Assembly: GCF_019132875.1 (NCBI RefSeq)
Contig: NZ_JAHSPF010000012.1
Location: forward strand, 1-64,000
Source of the DNA: Erwinia phyllosphaerae
GTDB lineage: Bacteria; Pseudomonadota; Gammaproteobacteria; Enterobacterales; Enterobacteriaceae
Direction: 5' to 3'
Length of the DNA: 64,000 nt
Below are positions 18,715 to 27,132 of this stretch, in pieces; the stretch's first letter is position 1; the number at the start of each line of letters is the position of its first letter. Made by a program: the position numbers and the translations under genes. The notes under the pieces are model-generated. The model had not been told where the DNA came from, searched no databases, and was given only the letters and a program-made list of their open reading frames with translations.

Positions 18715-20055
18715 TCAGAAGTTGATGGTCGCGGTAATGCCGCCCACAAACGCATCTTTCACTTCGCTTACCGCACCCGGTGAAGAAACGTATTGCAGGT
18801 TTGGACGCAGGTTCATCCAGTTAGTGACGTGAGCGTTATAGTAGATCTCATAGTCATATTCCGAACCGCTCTGGATAGGCAGATAGGTTGGATTATCATA
18901 GCTGTTTACGCCGTTTTCCTGATTGGTCTGACGCAGCATCTTGCTGTAATCGCTGTTGACGTGAATACGTGCCGCGCCAACGCCGATCTCATCTTCAGGA
19001 CGAGCATCGAATGGGCCAGTCCAGACCAGCGCCAGCGACTGGTAGTTATCGGTTTTAGAGGTTTTATGATCGTTCATTACCCCCTGAGCCACGATGCCCA
19101 GACCGCGTTTGTTGTCGCCATTCATCGCCATCAGCTGCTGCTGTAACAGCAGATAGCCGCCGTAAGAGTGGTTATCTTCGCCGTACTGGCCGTTGCTGTA
19201 GGAGCTGTAGTTATTGCCTTTCACCGACGAGTAGTACATACCCACGCGGTAGTTACCGGCCAGCTTGTCCGGGCCAATTTGCGGTTCCCAGCCCAGTTCA
19301 ACCGGGACCAGGTTGCCCAGCGTCGGGCTGCCATCCAGACGGAAGCCGTTGCCGGTGTCGTAGTTAGAGGCGGTCTGGTTATAGAAACCAACCTGCAGGA
19401 ATACCTCCGGCGTGAAATTAAACTTCACGCGGCCGCCCCACTGGGAAACAGGCCAGTTATACCAGCGATCGCCGCGCCAGTTACCCGCCTGGCCACCGCC
19501 AAACGCCAGGTTCTGGAACTTGCTTGGCCAGCTGTCAAAATCTTCGCCCACGGTCACGCGACCCGCTTTTACTTCTACCGCATGATCGAAGAAGCCCTTA
19601 TTCAGCCAGAACTGGGTCAGGCGCCAGGTCTGCCCGCGTCCCCAGACTTCCTGCACGGAAGAGAGCCCGCCGGAACGCGGATCGTTAATATATTGCGTTA
19701 AATCCTGGCCGTTACGGCTGGTGATGGTGGCCTGAAACTGGGTATCGGTCCAGTTCAGCAGTTTTTCCAGATCCAGCGTGGTGCCAAAGCCCCACTGATC
19801 GGTATAGCGTGCGCTGCTTGACTGGTTATAGCCGCCGGAAAAATTGCTGGCGGATTCCATGGTGTAGTTCACCTGAAACTGTATACCTTCCTGCTCCAGC
19901 TGGGTTCGGTTGCCGCCCCAGTCGCCAAAGGCATACGGCGAGTCGATGCTCAGCGGCGTATAGTCCGCCAGCGCCTGGTGAGAAGCCAGCAGTAAGCCAA
20001 AACCACAGAACGCCACAGTTCTTTTTAGCGTGGTTGTCGGTAATTTGCTTTTCAT
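18715..20055 (-). CDS. OprB-family carbohydrate-selective porin
   Basis: A 446-residue outer-membrane beta-barrel protein. The signal peptide ends at SHQALA. The mature start DYTPLSIDSPYAFGDWGGNRTQLEQEGI is the family hallmark, and the last residue is Phe (VGGITATINF), as in outer-membrane porins. OprB of Pseudomonas passes glucose and other sugars. This may feed glucose to periplasmic Gcd, but that is inference. It is monocistronic with its own terminator. Confidence 0.88.
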   Translation of the reverse strand: MKSKLPTTTLKRTVAFCGFGLLLASHQALADYTPLSIDSPYAFGDWGGNRTQLEQEGIQFQVNYTMESASNFSGGYNQSSSARYTDQWGFGTTLDLEKLLNWTDTQFQATITSRNGQDLTQYINDPRSGGLSSVQEVWGRGQTWRLTQFWLNKGFFDHAVEVKAGRVTVGEDFDSWPSKFQNLAFGGGQAGNWRGDRWYNWPVSQWGGRVKFNFTPEVFLQVGFYNQTASNYDTGNGFRLDGSPTLGNLVPVELGWEPQIGPDKLAGNYRVGMYYSSVKGNNYSSYSNGQYGEDNHSYGGYLLLQQQLMAMNGDNKRGLGIVAQGVMNDHKTSKTDNYQSLALVWTGPFDARPEDEIGVGAARIHVNSDYSKMLRQTNQENGVNSYDNPTYLPIQSGSEYDYEIYYNAHVTNWMNLRPNLQYVSSPGAVSEVKDAFVGGITATINF

Positions 20056-20348
20056 AGTAGGAGACCTTGTTTTAGTGATAGCGCTGGCCCTGTGAAGACG
20101 GCCAGGTTACGGCCACCACGCTGCTGTCAGCATTATCTCCTGTGCGACTCTTGCAAAGCGGTCAGAAGCGCTGACTTAAAGCGGGAAGGACGCTTAGCCG
20201 GAATGAAACCACTAAACTGAAAGCATATTGTTATAAATAGTGCTGAATAAGTTTCAATTTTGCTAAAAAGTTCAATTTTTATAGATGGATCACGGTTTAG
20301 AGAGGGGCTAAAAGGGGAAGAGGAAAGAAAATGAGCGTATAGCAGGCA
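20056..20348. other. Porin gene upstream region, no gene seen
   Basis: This AT-rich stretch lies between the porin gene start and the terminator of the CsbD-like gene (the whole non-coding gap is 20056-20438). It probably holds the porin promoter (an AT-rich TATAAAT-like string near 20235 on minus), but I see no clear operator or small ORF. Confidence 0.4.
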
Positions 20349-20374
20349 AAAGAAAAGGGCCGGAAGACCGGCCC
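20349..20374 (-). terminator. Intrinsic terminator of the CsbD-like gene
   Basis: GGGCCGG and CCGGCCC pair perfectly around AAGA. On minus the stem is followed by TTTTCTTTT. Confidence 0.9.
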
Positions 20375-20438
20375 TCAGGCTACGAGATACTCGCAGCAGC
20401 GCGTAACAGGAAAAGCAGATCCTGTTGCAGAGCGTTTC

Positions 20439-20696
20439 TTAACGGCGACCACCGAAGATTTTCGCCGCCAGGAAGCCGATACCGGCAGCAATGGCCAGTG
20501 AAACGAACGGCGCGTCCTGGGTTTTGGTTTTTACGCAGTCAAGCGCGTCATCGACAGCATAAGAGGCTTTCGCGGCACCCTGGCGTACCTTGCCCTTGAA
20601 CTCATGCTCCGGAGACTCAGCGGCTTTACCAAACTGCTCCTGGCCTTTGCCCAGCGCTTCTTCGGCTTTATCGTTGGCTTTATCTAACAGACTCAT
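20439..20696 (-). CDS. Small membrane-anchored stress-type protein (CsbD/YjbJ or ElaB-like)
   Basis: An 85-residue protein. Its first 55 residues are amphipathic and rich in Lys, Glu and Ala (DKANDKAEEALGKGQEQFGKA), resembling CsbD/YjbJ-type general stress proteins. The C-terminus has one hydrophobic segment and a GGRR end (VSLAIAAGIGFLAAKIFGGRR), the arrangement seen in ribosome-anchoring YqjD/ElaB-type proteins. The function is unknown; stationary-phase or stress expression is inferred from family only. A good GGAGG site precedes the ATG. Confidence 0.7.
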   Translation of the reverse strand: MSLLDKANDKAEEALGKGQEQFGKAAESPEHEFKGKVRQGAAKASYAVDDALDCVKTKTQDAPFVSLAIAAGIGFLAAKIFGGRR

Positions 20697-20802
20697 AGTG
20701 CCTCCTTCTTAGTGACATGATTTCCTCATGGATGAAGTAAAAGCATAGACCATCAAAAAGGCGTTGCCGCTGCGTTTATGTGTAAAATTATGAATGATGT
20801 AA

Positions 20803-20830
20803 AGAAAAGGGCCGACAATAGTCGACCCTT
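20803..20830 (-). terminator. Intrinsic terminator of the cytochrome bd operon
   Basis: AAGGG-CGAC and GTCG-CCCTT form a stem with a single C-A mismatch and an AATA loop. On minus it is followed by TTTTCTTT. It lies 45 bases after the stop of the DUF2474 gene. Confidence 0.85.
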
Positions 20831-20874
20831 GTAAAGAAGCGCGCCCAAAAGAGAGGGCAAGGCTGGCTGGAGTA

Positions 20875-21024
20875 TCAGTGTGACTTCATACCCGCAGCGG
20901 TCATCATAAAGCGGAACAGCGTTGCGACAACGCCCAGCGCCATGACGCTACCGGCATAGATGAGAACCATCCACAGGATGCGTTTCCACACCGGCAGTTT
21001 AAGTGTCTGTTGTGTTTCAACCAT
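20875..21024 (-). CDS. DUF2474 small subunit of cytochrome bd-type oxidase
   Basis: A 49-residue single-span protein. Its N-terminal part (METQQTLKLPVWKR-like, actual start MVETQQTLKLPVWKR) is followed by one membrane helix (ILWMVLIYAGSVMALGVVATLF). DUF2474 proteins are coded just after cydAB/cioAB genes of the CIO type and probably play the accessory role that CydX plays in E. coli. GGAGG lies before the ATG, and it is the third gene of the operon, 59 bases after cioB. Confidence 0.85.
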   Translation of the reverse strand: MVETQQTLKLPVWKRILWMVLIYAGSVMALGVVATLFRFMMTAAGMKSH

Positions 21025-21083
21025 ACTTTCCTCCAGCTAACTTTCTCTCCTGCCAGTGGGGCAGGAGAGAACCAGACAATGAA

Positions 21084-22091
21084 TCAGTGATAGTGCTCGT
21101 TTGGATTGATTTTTCCGCGGAACACGTAGTAGCTCCAGAAGGTGTAAGCCAGGATCACCGGAATAATCAACAGTCCGCCAACCAGCATAAAGCCCTGGCT
21201 CTGCGGTGGTGAAGCCGCCATCCAGATAGTGATATGCGGTGGAATAATGTTCGGCCACACGCTGATGCCCAGACCGGTAAAGCCCAGGAAAACCAGCGCC
21301 AGCGTCAGCAGGAACGGTGAGTAGTGCGCATGACGCTTCAGCGCGCGCAGCAGCGCCATAGAAGCCAGCAGCACCAGCACCGGCACCGGCAGGAACCAGA
21401 ACAGGTTAGGCAGCGTAAACCAGCGATGCATGATGTCCGCGTGCTCCAGCGGCGTCCAGACGCTGACGATGGCGATAATAGCCAGCAGCACCAGCAGCAG
21501 TGGTTTAGTGATGGCCGTCATCTTGCGATGCAGCTCGTTCTCGGTTTTCATGATCAGCCAGGTGCTGCCCAGCAGCGCGTACGCCACAACCAGACCCAGA
21601 CCACAGAACAGAGAGAACGGCGTCAGCCACAGCAGCTCAGGGCCGCTGTAGGCACGGTTCGTCACTTCAAAGCCGTTGATGAAGGTACCCAGCGCCACGC
21701 CCTGGCTGAACGTCGCCAGGAACGAACCAACGATAAAAGATTTATCCCAGAACGCACGGTGCTCTTCGGTCGCCTTGAAGCGGAACTCAAAGGCGACGCC
21801 ACGGAAAATCAGACCGATCAGCATCAGGGTCAGCGGAACGGACAGCGCGTCCAGAATCACCGCATAGGCCAGCGGGAAGGCGCCATACAGCGCCGCGCCG
21901 CCCAGCACCAGCCAGGTTTCGTTACCGTCCCAGACCGGCGCGACGGTGTTAACCATCAGATCGCGCTCACCGGCATCCTTGTTAAAAGGAAACAGAATGC
22001 CGATACCCAGGTCAAAACCATCCATCACAATGTACATCAGCGTCGAGAACACGATGATGGTGAACCAGATAATAGAAGTATCAATGCCCAC
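21084..22091 (-). CDS. cioB: Cytochrome bd quinol oxidase subunit II, CIO type
   Basis: A 335-residue inner-membrane protein, the CioB length (E. coli CydB is 379). It begins MGIDTSIIWFTIIVFSTLMYIVMDGFDLGIGIL and has the conserved WDGNETWLVLGG and GFMLVGGLLIIPVILAYT segments with about eight helices. With CioA it oxidises quinol and reduces oxygen to water. One base separates it from the upstream subunit I gene. Confidence 0.92.
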   Translation of the reverse strand: MGIDTSIIWFTIIVFSTLMYIVMDGFDLGIGILFPFNKDAGERDLMVNTVAPVWDGNETWLVLGGAALYGAFPLAYAVILDALSVPLTLMLIGLIFRGVAFEFRFKATEEHRAFWDKSFIVGSFLATFSQGVALGTFINGFEVTNRAYSGPELLWLTPFSLFCGLGLVVAYALLGSTWLIMKTENELHRKMTAITKPLLLVLLAIIAIVSVWTPLEHADIMHRWFTLPNLFWFLPVPVLVLLASMALLRALKRHAHYSPFLLTLALVFLGFTGLGISVWPNIIPPHITIWMAASPPQSQGFMLVGGLLIIPVILAYTFWSYYVFRGKINPNEHYH

Positions 22092-22092
22092 G

Positions 22093-23520
22093 TTATTTAT
22101 CCTCTTCCGCGCTTAACTTTTCTTTCACGGCAGACAGCGGACGCGCCTGGGTATGACGTGTGCCAGGGCCGCCTTCAGGCTCATGGTGATCGTCGCCTTC
22201 GCCCTGTTTTGGCCCTTTCTTAATCAGGTTAAACAGGTAGGTATAGCCCACGCCGAATACTGACGTATAGACCACGATAAAGGCGATCAGGCTGATGCTC
22301 ATGTGCATGTCGCCATGCGCCGATACCGCATCCTTCGTGCGCAGCAGGCCATAAACCACCCACGGCTGACGGCCAATTTCGGTAGTGAACCAGCCGGCCA
22401 GCAGCGCGATCAGGCCAGACGGGCCCATCAGCAACGCAAACCACAGGAACGGACGAGAGGTGTACAGGCGGTTGCGATAACGCAGCCACAGGCTAACCAC
22501 GCCCAGCAGGATCATCAGCATGCCCAGGCCCGCCATGACGCGGAACGACCAGAACACAATCAGCGAGTCAGGACGATCTTCTTTCGGGAAGGTCTTCAGC
22601 GCCGGAACCTGTTTATGCAGGCTGTGCGTCAGGATCAGGCTGCCCAGGTAAGGGATTTCCAGCGCGTATTTGGTTCTTTCCTGCTCCATATCCGGAATAC
22701 CGAACAGGATCAGCGGCGTCGGTTCACCCGGTGGGTTTTCCCAGTGGCCTTCGATAGCCGCAATTTTCGCTGGCTGGTGCTCAAGCGTATTCAGACCGTG
22801 AGCATCGCCCAGTACCGCCTGGATTGGCGAAACGATCAGCGCCATCCACAGTGCCATTGAAAGCATTTTGCGGATTGCAGGCGTGTCGTTTTTGCGCAGC
22901 AGGTGCCATGCAGCAGACGAGCCAACAAAGAAGGCGCTCGCCAGGAAAGCCGCGGTGGACATGTGCAGCAATCGGAACGGGAACGAGGGGTTAAAGACAA
23001 TCTTGAACCAGTCAACCGGAACCACCAGGCCATTCTGAATAGCGTAGCCCTGTGGCGTTTGCATCCAGCTGTTAGACGCGAGGATCCAGAACGTCGAGAT
23101 GATGGTGCCCAGGGCAACCATACAGGTCGCAAAGAAGTGCAGGCCAGGTCCCACGCGGTTCCAGCCAAACAGCATCACGCCCAGGAAGCCAGCTTCGAGG
23201 AAGAATGCGGTAAGCACTTCATAAGTCAGCAGCGGACCGGTGATGCTGCCCGCAAACTGCGAGAAGCCGCTCCAGTTGGTGCCGAACTGGTATGCCATCA
23301 CCAGGCCGGACACGACGCCCATACCAAAGTTAACGGCGAAGATTTTCGACCAGAAATGGTAGAGGTCGCGATAGTCCTCGTTTTTGGTTTTCAGCCATAA
23401 ACCTTCCAGCACTGCCAGAAAACTGGCAAGCCCGATGGTAATAGCCGGGAAGATAATATGGAAGGAGACGGTAAACGCGAACTGTATCCTCGCCAGGTGG
23501 AACGCATCTAATCCAAACAT
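22093..23520 (-). CDS. cioA: Cytochrome bd quinol oxidase subunit I, CIO type
   Basis: A 475-residue heme-binding subunit, clearly shorter than E. coli CydA (522). The N-terminal FHLARIQFAFTVSFHIIFPAITIG contains the conserved histidines. The quinol loop between GWFTTEIGRQPW and the following helix is short, as in cyanide-insensitive (CIO) oxidases. The C-terminal tail is charged and His/Glu-rich (GEGDDHHEPEGG). It is the first gene of the cioAB-DUF2474 operon. Cyanide insensitivity is inferred from the loop length only. Confidence 0.9.
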   Translation of the reverse strand: MFGLDAFHLARIQFAFTVSFHIIFPAITIGLASFLAVLEGLWLKTKNEDYRDLYHFWSKIFAVNFGMGVVSGLVMAYQFGTNWSGFSQFAGSITGPLLTYEVLTAFFLEAGFLGVMLFGWNRVGPGLHFFATCMVALGTIISTFWILASNSWMQTPQGYAIQNGLVVPVDWFKIVFNPSFPFRLLHMSTAAFLASAFFVGSSAAWHLLRKNDTPAIRKMLSMALWMALIVSPIQAVLGDAHGLNTLEHQPAKIAAIEGHWENPPGEPTPLILFGIPDMEQERTKYALEIPYLGSLILTHSLHKQVPALKTFPKEDRPDSLIVFWSFRVMAGLGMLMILLGVVSLWLRYRNRLYTSRPFLWFALLMGPSGLIALLAGWFTTEIGRQPWVVYGLLRTKDAVSAHGDMHMSISLIAFIVVYTSVFGVGYTYLFNLIKKGPKQGEGDDHHEPEGGPGTRHTQARPLSAVKEKLSAEEDK

Positions 23521-24238
23521 TGCTTACCTCGATCTAACATAAACTGCCTTTTCTTTTTTATTTACCGCATGTTAACAATGGCTCTACATACATTTTGCAA
23601 TGCAGCCCTTGTGATGCGGGTATTTCAACGAAGTTTGATCCTGAGACCAAATCGGGAGAAGGAGTAGCAACAGTAATCGGGATCTCAGAGATAACAGCAT
23701 AGATCTTTGCGATGAATTGTTTCACCGTTGCGTTAAATTAATTGTGATTACTGTTAAATGATAATTACCTCTTGCTGCATTTATGTAAAATTAATGTGCT
23801 TTTCAACCGGTGAAAGCGTTTTCATTACTTTTGTACGGTCACAGGGCAACGGATAAATAAAAAAGTTAACTAATCTTTTTATTTATAATAGCGCCCTGGC
23901 CTGTAACTTAACAGAATATCAATCGTGCGAATAAGCGCACAAATTGGAAATTAAAAGGCGGATTAACGTCCCTTCTGCCAGTAATGTTATTGTAATGTTG
24001 CCATTTGGATATTGTGGGATTAAAGATTGCATTAGTGGTTGTTATCAACGCGATGTAGTCACGGTTAGCAACCTTTTCCTGTGTCAGACATTGTAAATGT
24101 TAAACCATAAAAACGTATCCTGATGCATACAGAATCATTTTGTTACATTTGCGTTTTACTTAAGCTAAATTTTTTGTCCCATATCAATATCGACCGGGTT
24201 ACTTTGTGAGTGACCGTTGACCACAATAAGGGTGCACC
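23521..24238. other. Long AT-rich divergent control region, no gene seen
   Basis: This 718-base region separates cioA (minus) from the LysE-family gene (plus). It is strongly AT-rich, with a TATAAT at 23884-23889 and many TTAAC/GTTAA strings, but I find no good FNR palindrome (TTGAT-N4-ATCAA), no CRP site and no convincing small ORF. The length suggests complex control of the oxidase operon. Confidence 0.5.
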
Positions 24239-24862
24239 ATGTCGCTGCTGTTAACATTACTGCCTGTGTATCTGGCTTATCTGCTGGGAACGGCCAGCCC
24301 GGGGCCGAGCAACATGGCTATCATGGGCGTGGCTATGCGGCAAGGTCGACTGCCCGCGCTGGCGCTGGCCGCAGGCGTGATAACGGGGTCGGTGTTCTGG
24401 GCCATTCTGGTGGCGTGCGGGCTTTCAACGCTGTTGCTGGCCTGGGCGCAGGCGCTGGTGGCGATCAAGATTGTTGGCGGCTGTTATCTGTTGTGGATGG
24501 CCTACAAGGCAGCCCGCAGCGCCGGGAAAAAAGGCGAAAATAAAATAGCCAGTAGCGGCACAACAACGTCGCTTGCTTTGCTGTATCGCCGGGGTCTGTT
24601 ACTGCACCTGGCTAACCCAAAAGCAATTCTGGTCTGGCTGGCGATTATCTCTTTAGGTATGCACCCTGGCGCGAGCGCGATAGTGCTGCCGCTCATTGTT
24701 GGCGGCTGTGCTTTGTTGGGGATGCTGGTATTTGGCAGCTATGCACTGCTGTTTTCAACGGCTGCTGCCGGAAGGGTATATCTGCGACTCCGTCGTCTTA
24801 TCGAAGGCATCTTTGCGCTGTTCTTTGGTGCGGCAGGCATTAGATTGCTGCTGTGGAAATAA
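24239..24862 (+). CDS. LysE/RhtB-family amino-acid exporter
   Basis: A 207-residue membrane protein with six helices. The family motif near the start is GTASPGPSNMAIMGVAMRQGR, followed by a characteristic GCYLLWMAYKAAR and HLANPKAILVWLAI. Members export lysine, threonine, homoserine or other amino acids and analogues; the substrate is not readable. AAGGG precedes the ATG. It is monocistronic and lies upstream of gntT on the same strand. Confidence 0.88.
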   Translation: MSLLLTLLPVYLAYLLGTASPGPSNMAIMGVAMRQGRLPALALAAGVITGSVFWAILVACGLSTLLLAWAQALVAIKIVGGCYLLWMAYKAARSAGKKGENKIASSGTTTSLALLYRRGLLLHLANPKAILVWLAIISLGMHPGASAIVLPLIVGGCALLGMLVFGSYALLFSTAAAGRVYLRLRRLIEGIFALFFGAAGIRLLLWK

Positions 24863-24959
24863 AGCGTGCTCTTTATCGTTACTGCCTTAAGCCGTAACAA
24901 AAGTTTGACCTTCATCTCAAAATGTAAATTCCCCTCTCCTGGCCTGTTTTAGTTGCGGG

Positions 24960-24975
24960 ATGTTACCGTTAACAT
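24960..24975 (+). promoter_or_regulatory. GntR operator upstream of gntT
   Basis: ATGTTACCGTTAACAT is a near-palindrome matching the known enterobacterial GntR site (ATGTTACC-GGTAACAT type). It lies about 100 bases before gntT, so gluconate-responsive repression by GntR is expected. No gntR is in the window. Confidence 0.8.
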
Positions 24976-25072
24976 CCCGACAGCAAATGCCGTATTTGCG
25001 CCTCTGCATCCGCCTTGACCGTTTGGGCGGCATTATAACAAGGGCCGCCAACAGGCAGCCGGAGAGAAAATC

Positions 25073-26389
25073 ATGCCTATCCTGTTTGTCGTTATCGGCG
25101 TAGCGCTACTGTTGCTACTCATGATCCGTTTTAAGCTAAATGGTTTTATCGCTCTTATTCTGGTCGCGCTGGCGGTAGGGGTGATGCAGGGTATGCCGGT
25201 GAACAAGGTTATCACGTCGATTAAAGCGGGGGTTGGCGGCACGCTGGGTAGCCTGGCGCTGATCATGGGCTTTGGCGCGATGCTGGGTAAGCTGCTGGCC
25301 GACTGCGGCGGGGCGCAGCGCATTGCGACCACGCTGATTGAGAAATTTGGCAAGGAGCGCATTCAGTGGGCGGTGGTGCTGACGGGGTTTACCGTAGGCT
25401 TTGCGCTGTTTTACGAGGTAGGATTTGTATTGATGCTGCCGCTGGTGCTGTCAATTGCGGCGGCGGCGCGCGTGCCGCTGCTGTTTGTCGGCGTGCCGAT
25501 GGCGGCTTCGCTTTCCGTGACGCACGGTTTTTTGCCACCGCATCCGGGGCCGACGGCTATCGCAACGTTGTTTCATGCGGATATGGGCAAAACGCTGCTG
25601 TTTGGTACGCTGTTAGGGATCCCGACGGTGATTCTGGCCGGGCCGGTTCTGGCTCGTTTTCTGAAGAGCATCGATAAGCCTGTCCCGCAAGGTTTGTACA
25701 ATCCTAAAACCTTTACCGAAGCGGAGATGCCGACGTTTGCGGTCAGCGTCTGGACATCGCTGGTGCCGGTAGTGCTGATGGCAGTGCGCGCGGTGGCGGA
25801 GATGGCATTGCCGAAAGGCCACGCGTTACTGCCCTATGCGGAATTTTTCGGCGATCCGATTATGGCGACCCTGATTGCGGTGCTGATTGCCATTTTTACT
25901 TTTGGTCTGAATCGTGGCCGGACGATGGAGCAGGTGACGGCCACGCTGGGCGACGCGATTAAAATTATTGCCATGATGCTGTTAATTATTGGCGGCGGCG
26001 GCGCTTTCAAGCAGGTGCTGGTAGACAGCGGCGTGGATAAATATATCGCCAGCCTGATGGAAGGCAGTGCGGTCTCGCCTATTTTTATGGCCTGGTCGAT
26101 CGCGGCCGCGCTGCGTCTGGCGCTGGGTTCGGCGACCGTAGCGGCTATTACCGCTGGCGGCATTGTGGCCCCGATTATTGCGACCACCGGCGTCAGTCCT
26201 GAGCTAATGGTGATTGCGGTTGGCTCAGGAAGCGTAATCTTTTCGCACGTTAACGATCCGGGGTTCTGGCTGTTTAAAGAGTATTTTAATCTGACTATTG
26301 GCGAGACGTTGCGTTCCTGGTCAGTGCTGGAAACGATTATTGCGTTGTGTGGCCTGGCGGGATGCCTGCTGTTGCAGATGGTGATTTGA
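25073..26389 (+). CDS. gntT: High-affinity gluconate:H+ symporter GntT
   Basis: A 438-residue permease, exactly the length of E. coli GntT and near-identical over long stretches (SIKAGVGGTLGSLALIMGFG, SVTHGFLPPHPGPTAIAT, GSGSVIFSHVNDPGFWLFKE). It imports D-gluconate across the inner membrane. GGAG lies before the ATG. It is preceded by a GntR operator. It fits with Gcd, whose periplasmic product becomes gluconate. Confidence 0.95.
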   Translation: MPILFVVIGVALLLLLMIRFKLNGFIALILVALAVGVMQGMPVNKVITSIKAGVGGTLGSLALIMGFGAMLGKLLADCGGAQRIATTLIEKFGKERIQWAVVLTGFTVGFALFYEVGFVLMLPLVLSIAAAARVPLLFVGVPMAASLSVTHGFLPPHPGPTAIATLFHADMGKTLLFGTLLGIPTVILAGPVLARFLKSIDKPVPQGLYNPKTFTEAEMPTFAVSVWTSLVPVVLMAVRAVAEMALPKGHALLPYAEFFGDPIMATLIAVLIAIFTFGLNRGRTMEQVTATLGDAIKIIAMMLLIIGGGGAFKQVLVDSGVDKYIASLMEGSAVSPIFMAWSIAAALRLALGSATVAAITAGGIVAPIIATTGVSPELMVIAVGSGSVIFSHVNDPGFWLFKEYFNLTIGETLRSWSVLETIIALCGLAGCLLLQMVI

Positions 26390-26426
26390 GGCGGAGTTGA
26401 GTTGCTCAGGTGCTCAGGTGCCGGAA

Positions 26427-26674
26427 GCGTAGCTTTGCTGCGAGACCGGCGTGAGGCAGCAAGGTTTGAGCGGTTGAGTCGCCGTAAGAATTGCTGTGGG
26501 ATCGGTGTAAGGCAGCAAGGGTTGAGCGGAACACGGACACGCAGTGAATACGTCCCTGTAAGCTCGTTTCGCGCGTCCATGCGCGAAAACGGTCCGCTTA
26601 TCCGCTCAGCCCTTGCTGCTGGCCGGGGGGTTGAGTCGCCGTAAGAGTTGCTGTGGGAGTGGTGTAAGGCAGCC
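26427..26674. repeat. Mosaic repeat: three related ~45-bp units plus a ~106-bp inverted-repeat element
   Basis: The gene-free region 26390-27132 contains three related units: 26472-26516 and 26629-26674 differ at only about 3 of 45 positions, and 26427-26473 is a more diverged copy. Between the two good copies, arms at 26513-26530 and 26601-26618 form an 18-bp inverted repeat with one mismatch. Inside it GTTTCGCGC and GCGCGAAAAC form another hairpin around GTCCAT. This looks like a non-autonomous MITE or REP-type element with duplicated flanks. The remaining 26675-27132 is AT-rich and holds nothing I can name. Confidence 0.8.
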
Positions 26675-27132
26675 TGGGTCAATCAGCTAAGTCATTTCAA
26701 AAAGCTGATAATTGCGGCGGAGTTTTAACTCTCTCTTTCGCACGGTAAGGTCTGTAAAAAAGGTCTTTTCTTTTACGGAAATTTCACTTAACAGAAAATA
26801 AAATTCTGTATTTTTGTTTTTATTTTTCTGCCCACTTTTTTGCGTTGCACTCGTCTACGCTTACCTTTTCTTTTTAAAGCGTATTTTCAGAATGAATAAC
26901 CATTTATAAAAACTGCCGCCTGGTGGCTCGAAACGAGCTATTACAGTGGTTGCCAGCTAAAACGATTTCTACGTATAATACCTTGAATTAACTGATTTTT
27001 TAAACTTAAGCCAAATTTCAGGCGCGTCGGCCTTGTCCGGCGTAAGCCGCTATCTGTTATTTTCAGCCTTGCTACGGTTTTCTATTTTATTTAACGGGAG
27101 CGCGGGCATTCGCCTTTGGGGATTATTGCAGT

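Noticed and set aside
21324..22223. 299-residue plus-strand ORF opposite cioB/cioA
   Set aside because: Its composition (Gln, Arg, His-rich) is the mirror of well-supported cytochrome bd genes; no ribosome site or family.
22303..23400. Plus-strand ORFs opposite cioA (22303-22860, 22903-23400)
   Set aside because: High-GC third-position shadows of cioA on the other strand.
23521..24238. FNR or CRP site in the cio upstream region
   Set aside because: No sequence comes close to TTGAT-N4-ATCAA or TGTGA-N6-TCACA.
25834..26682. 282-residue minus-strand ORF opposite gntT
   Set aside because: It covers a confident gntT and the repeat element and shows no recognisable domain.
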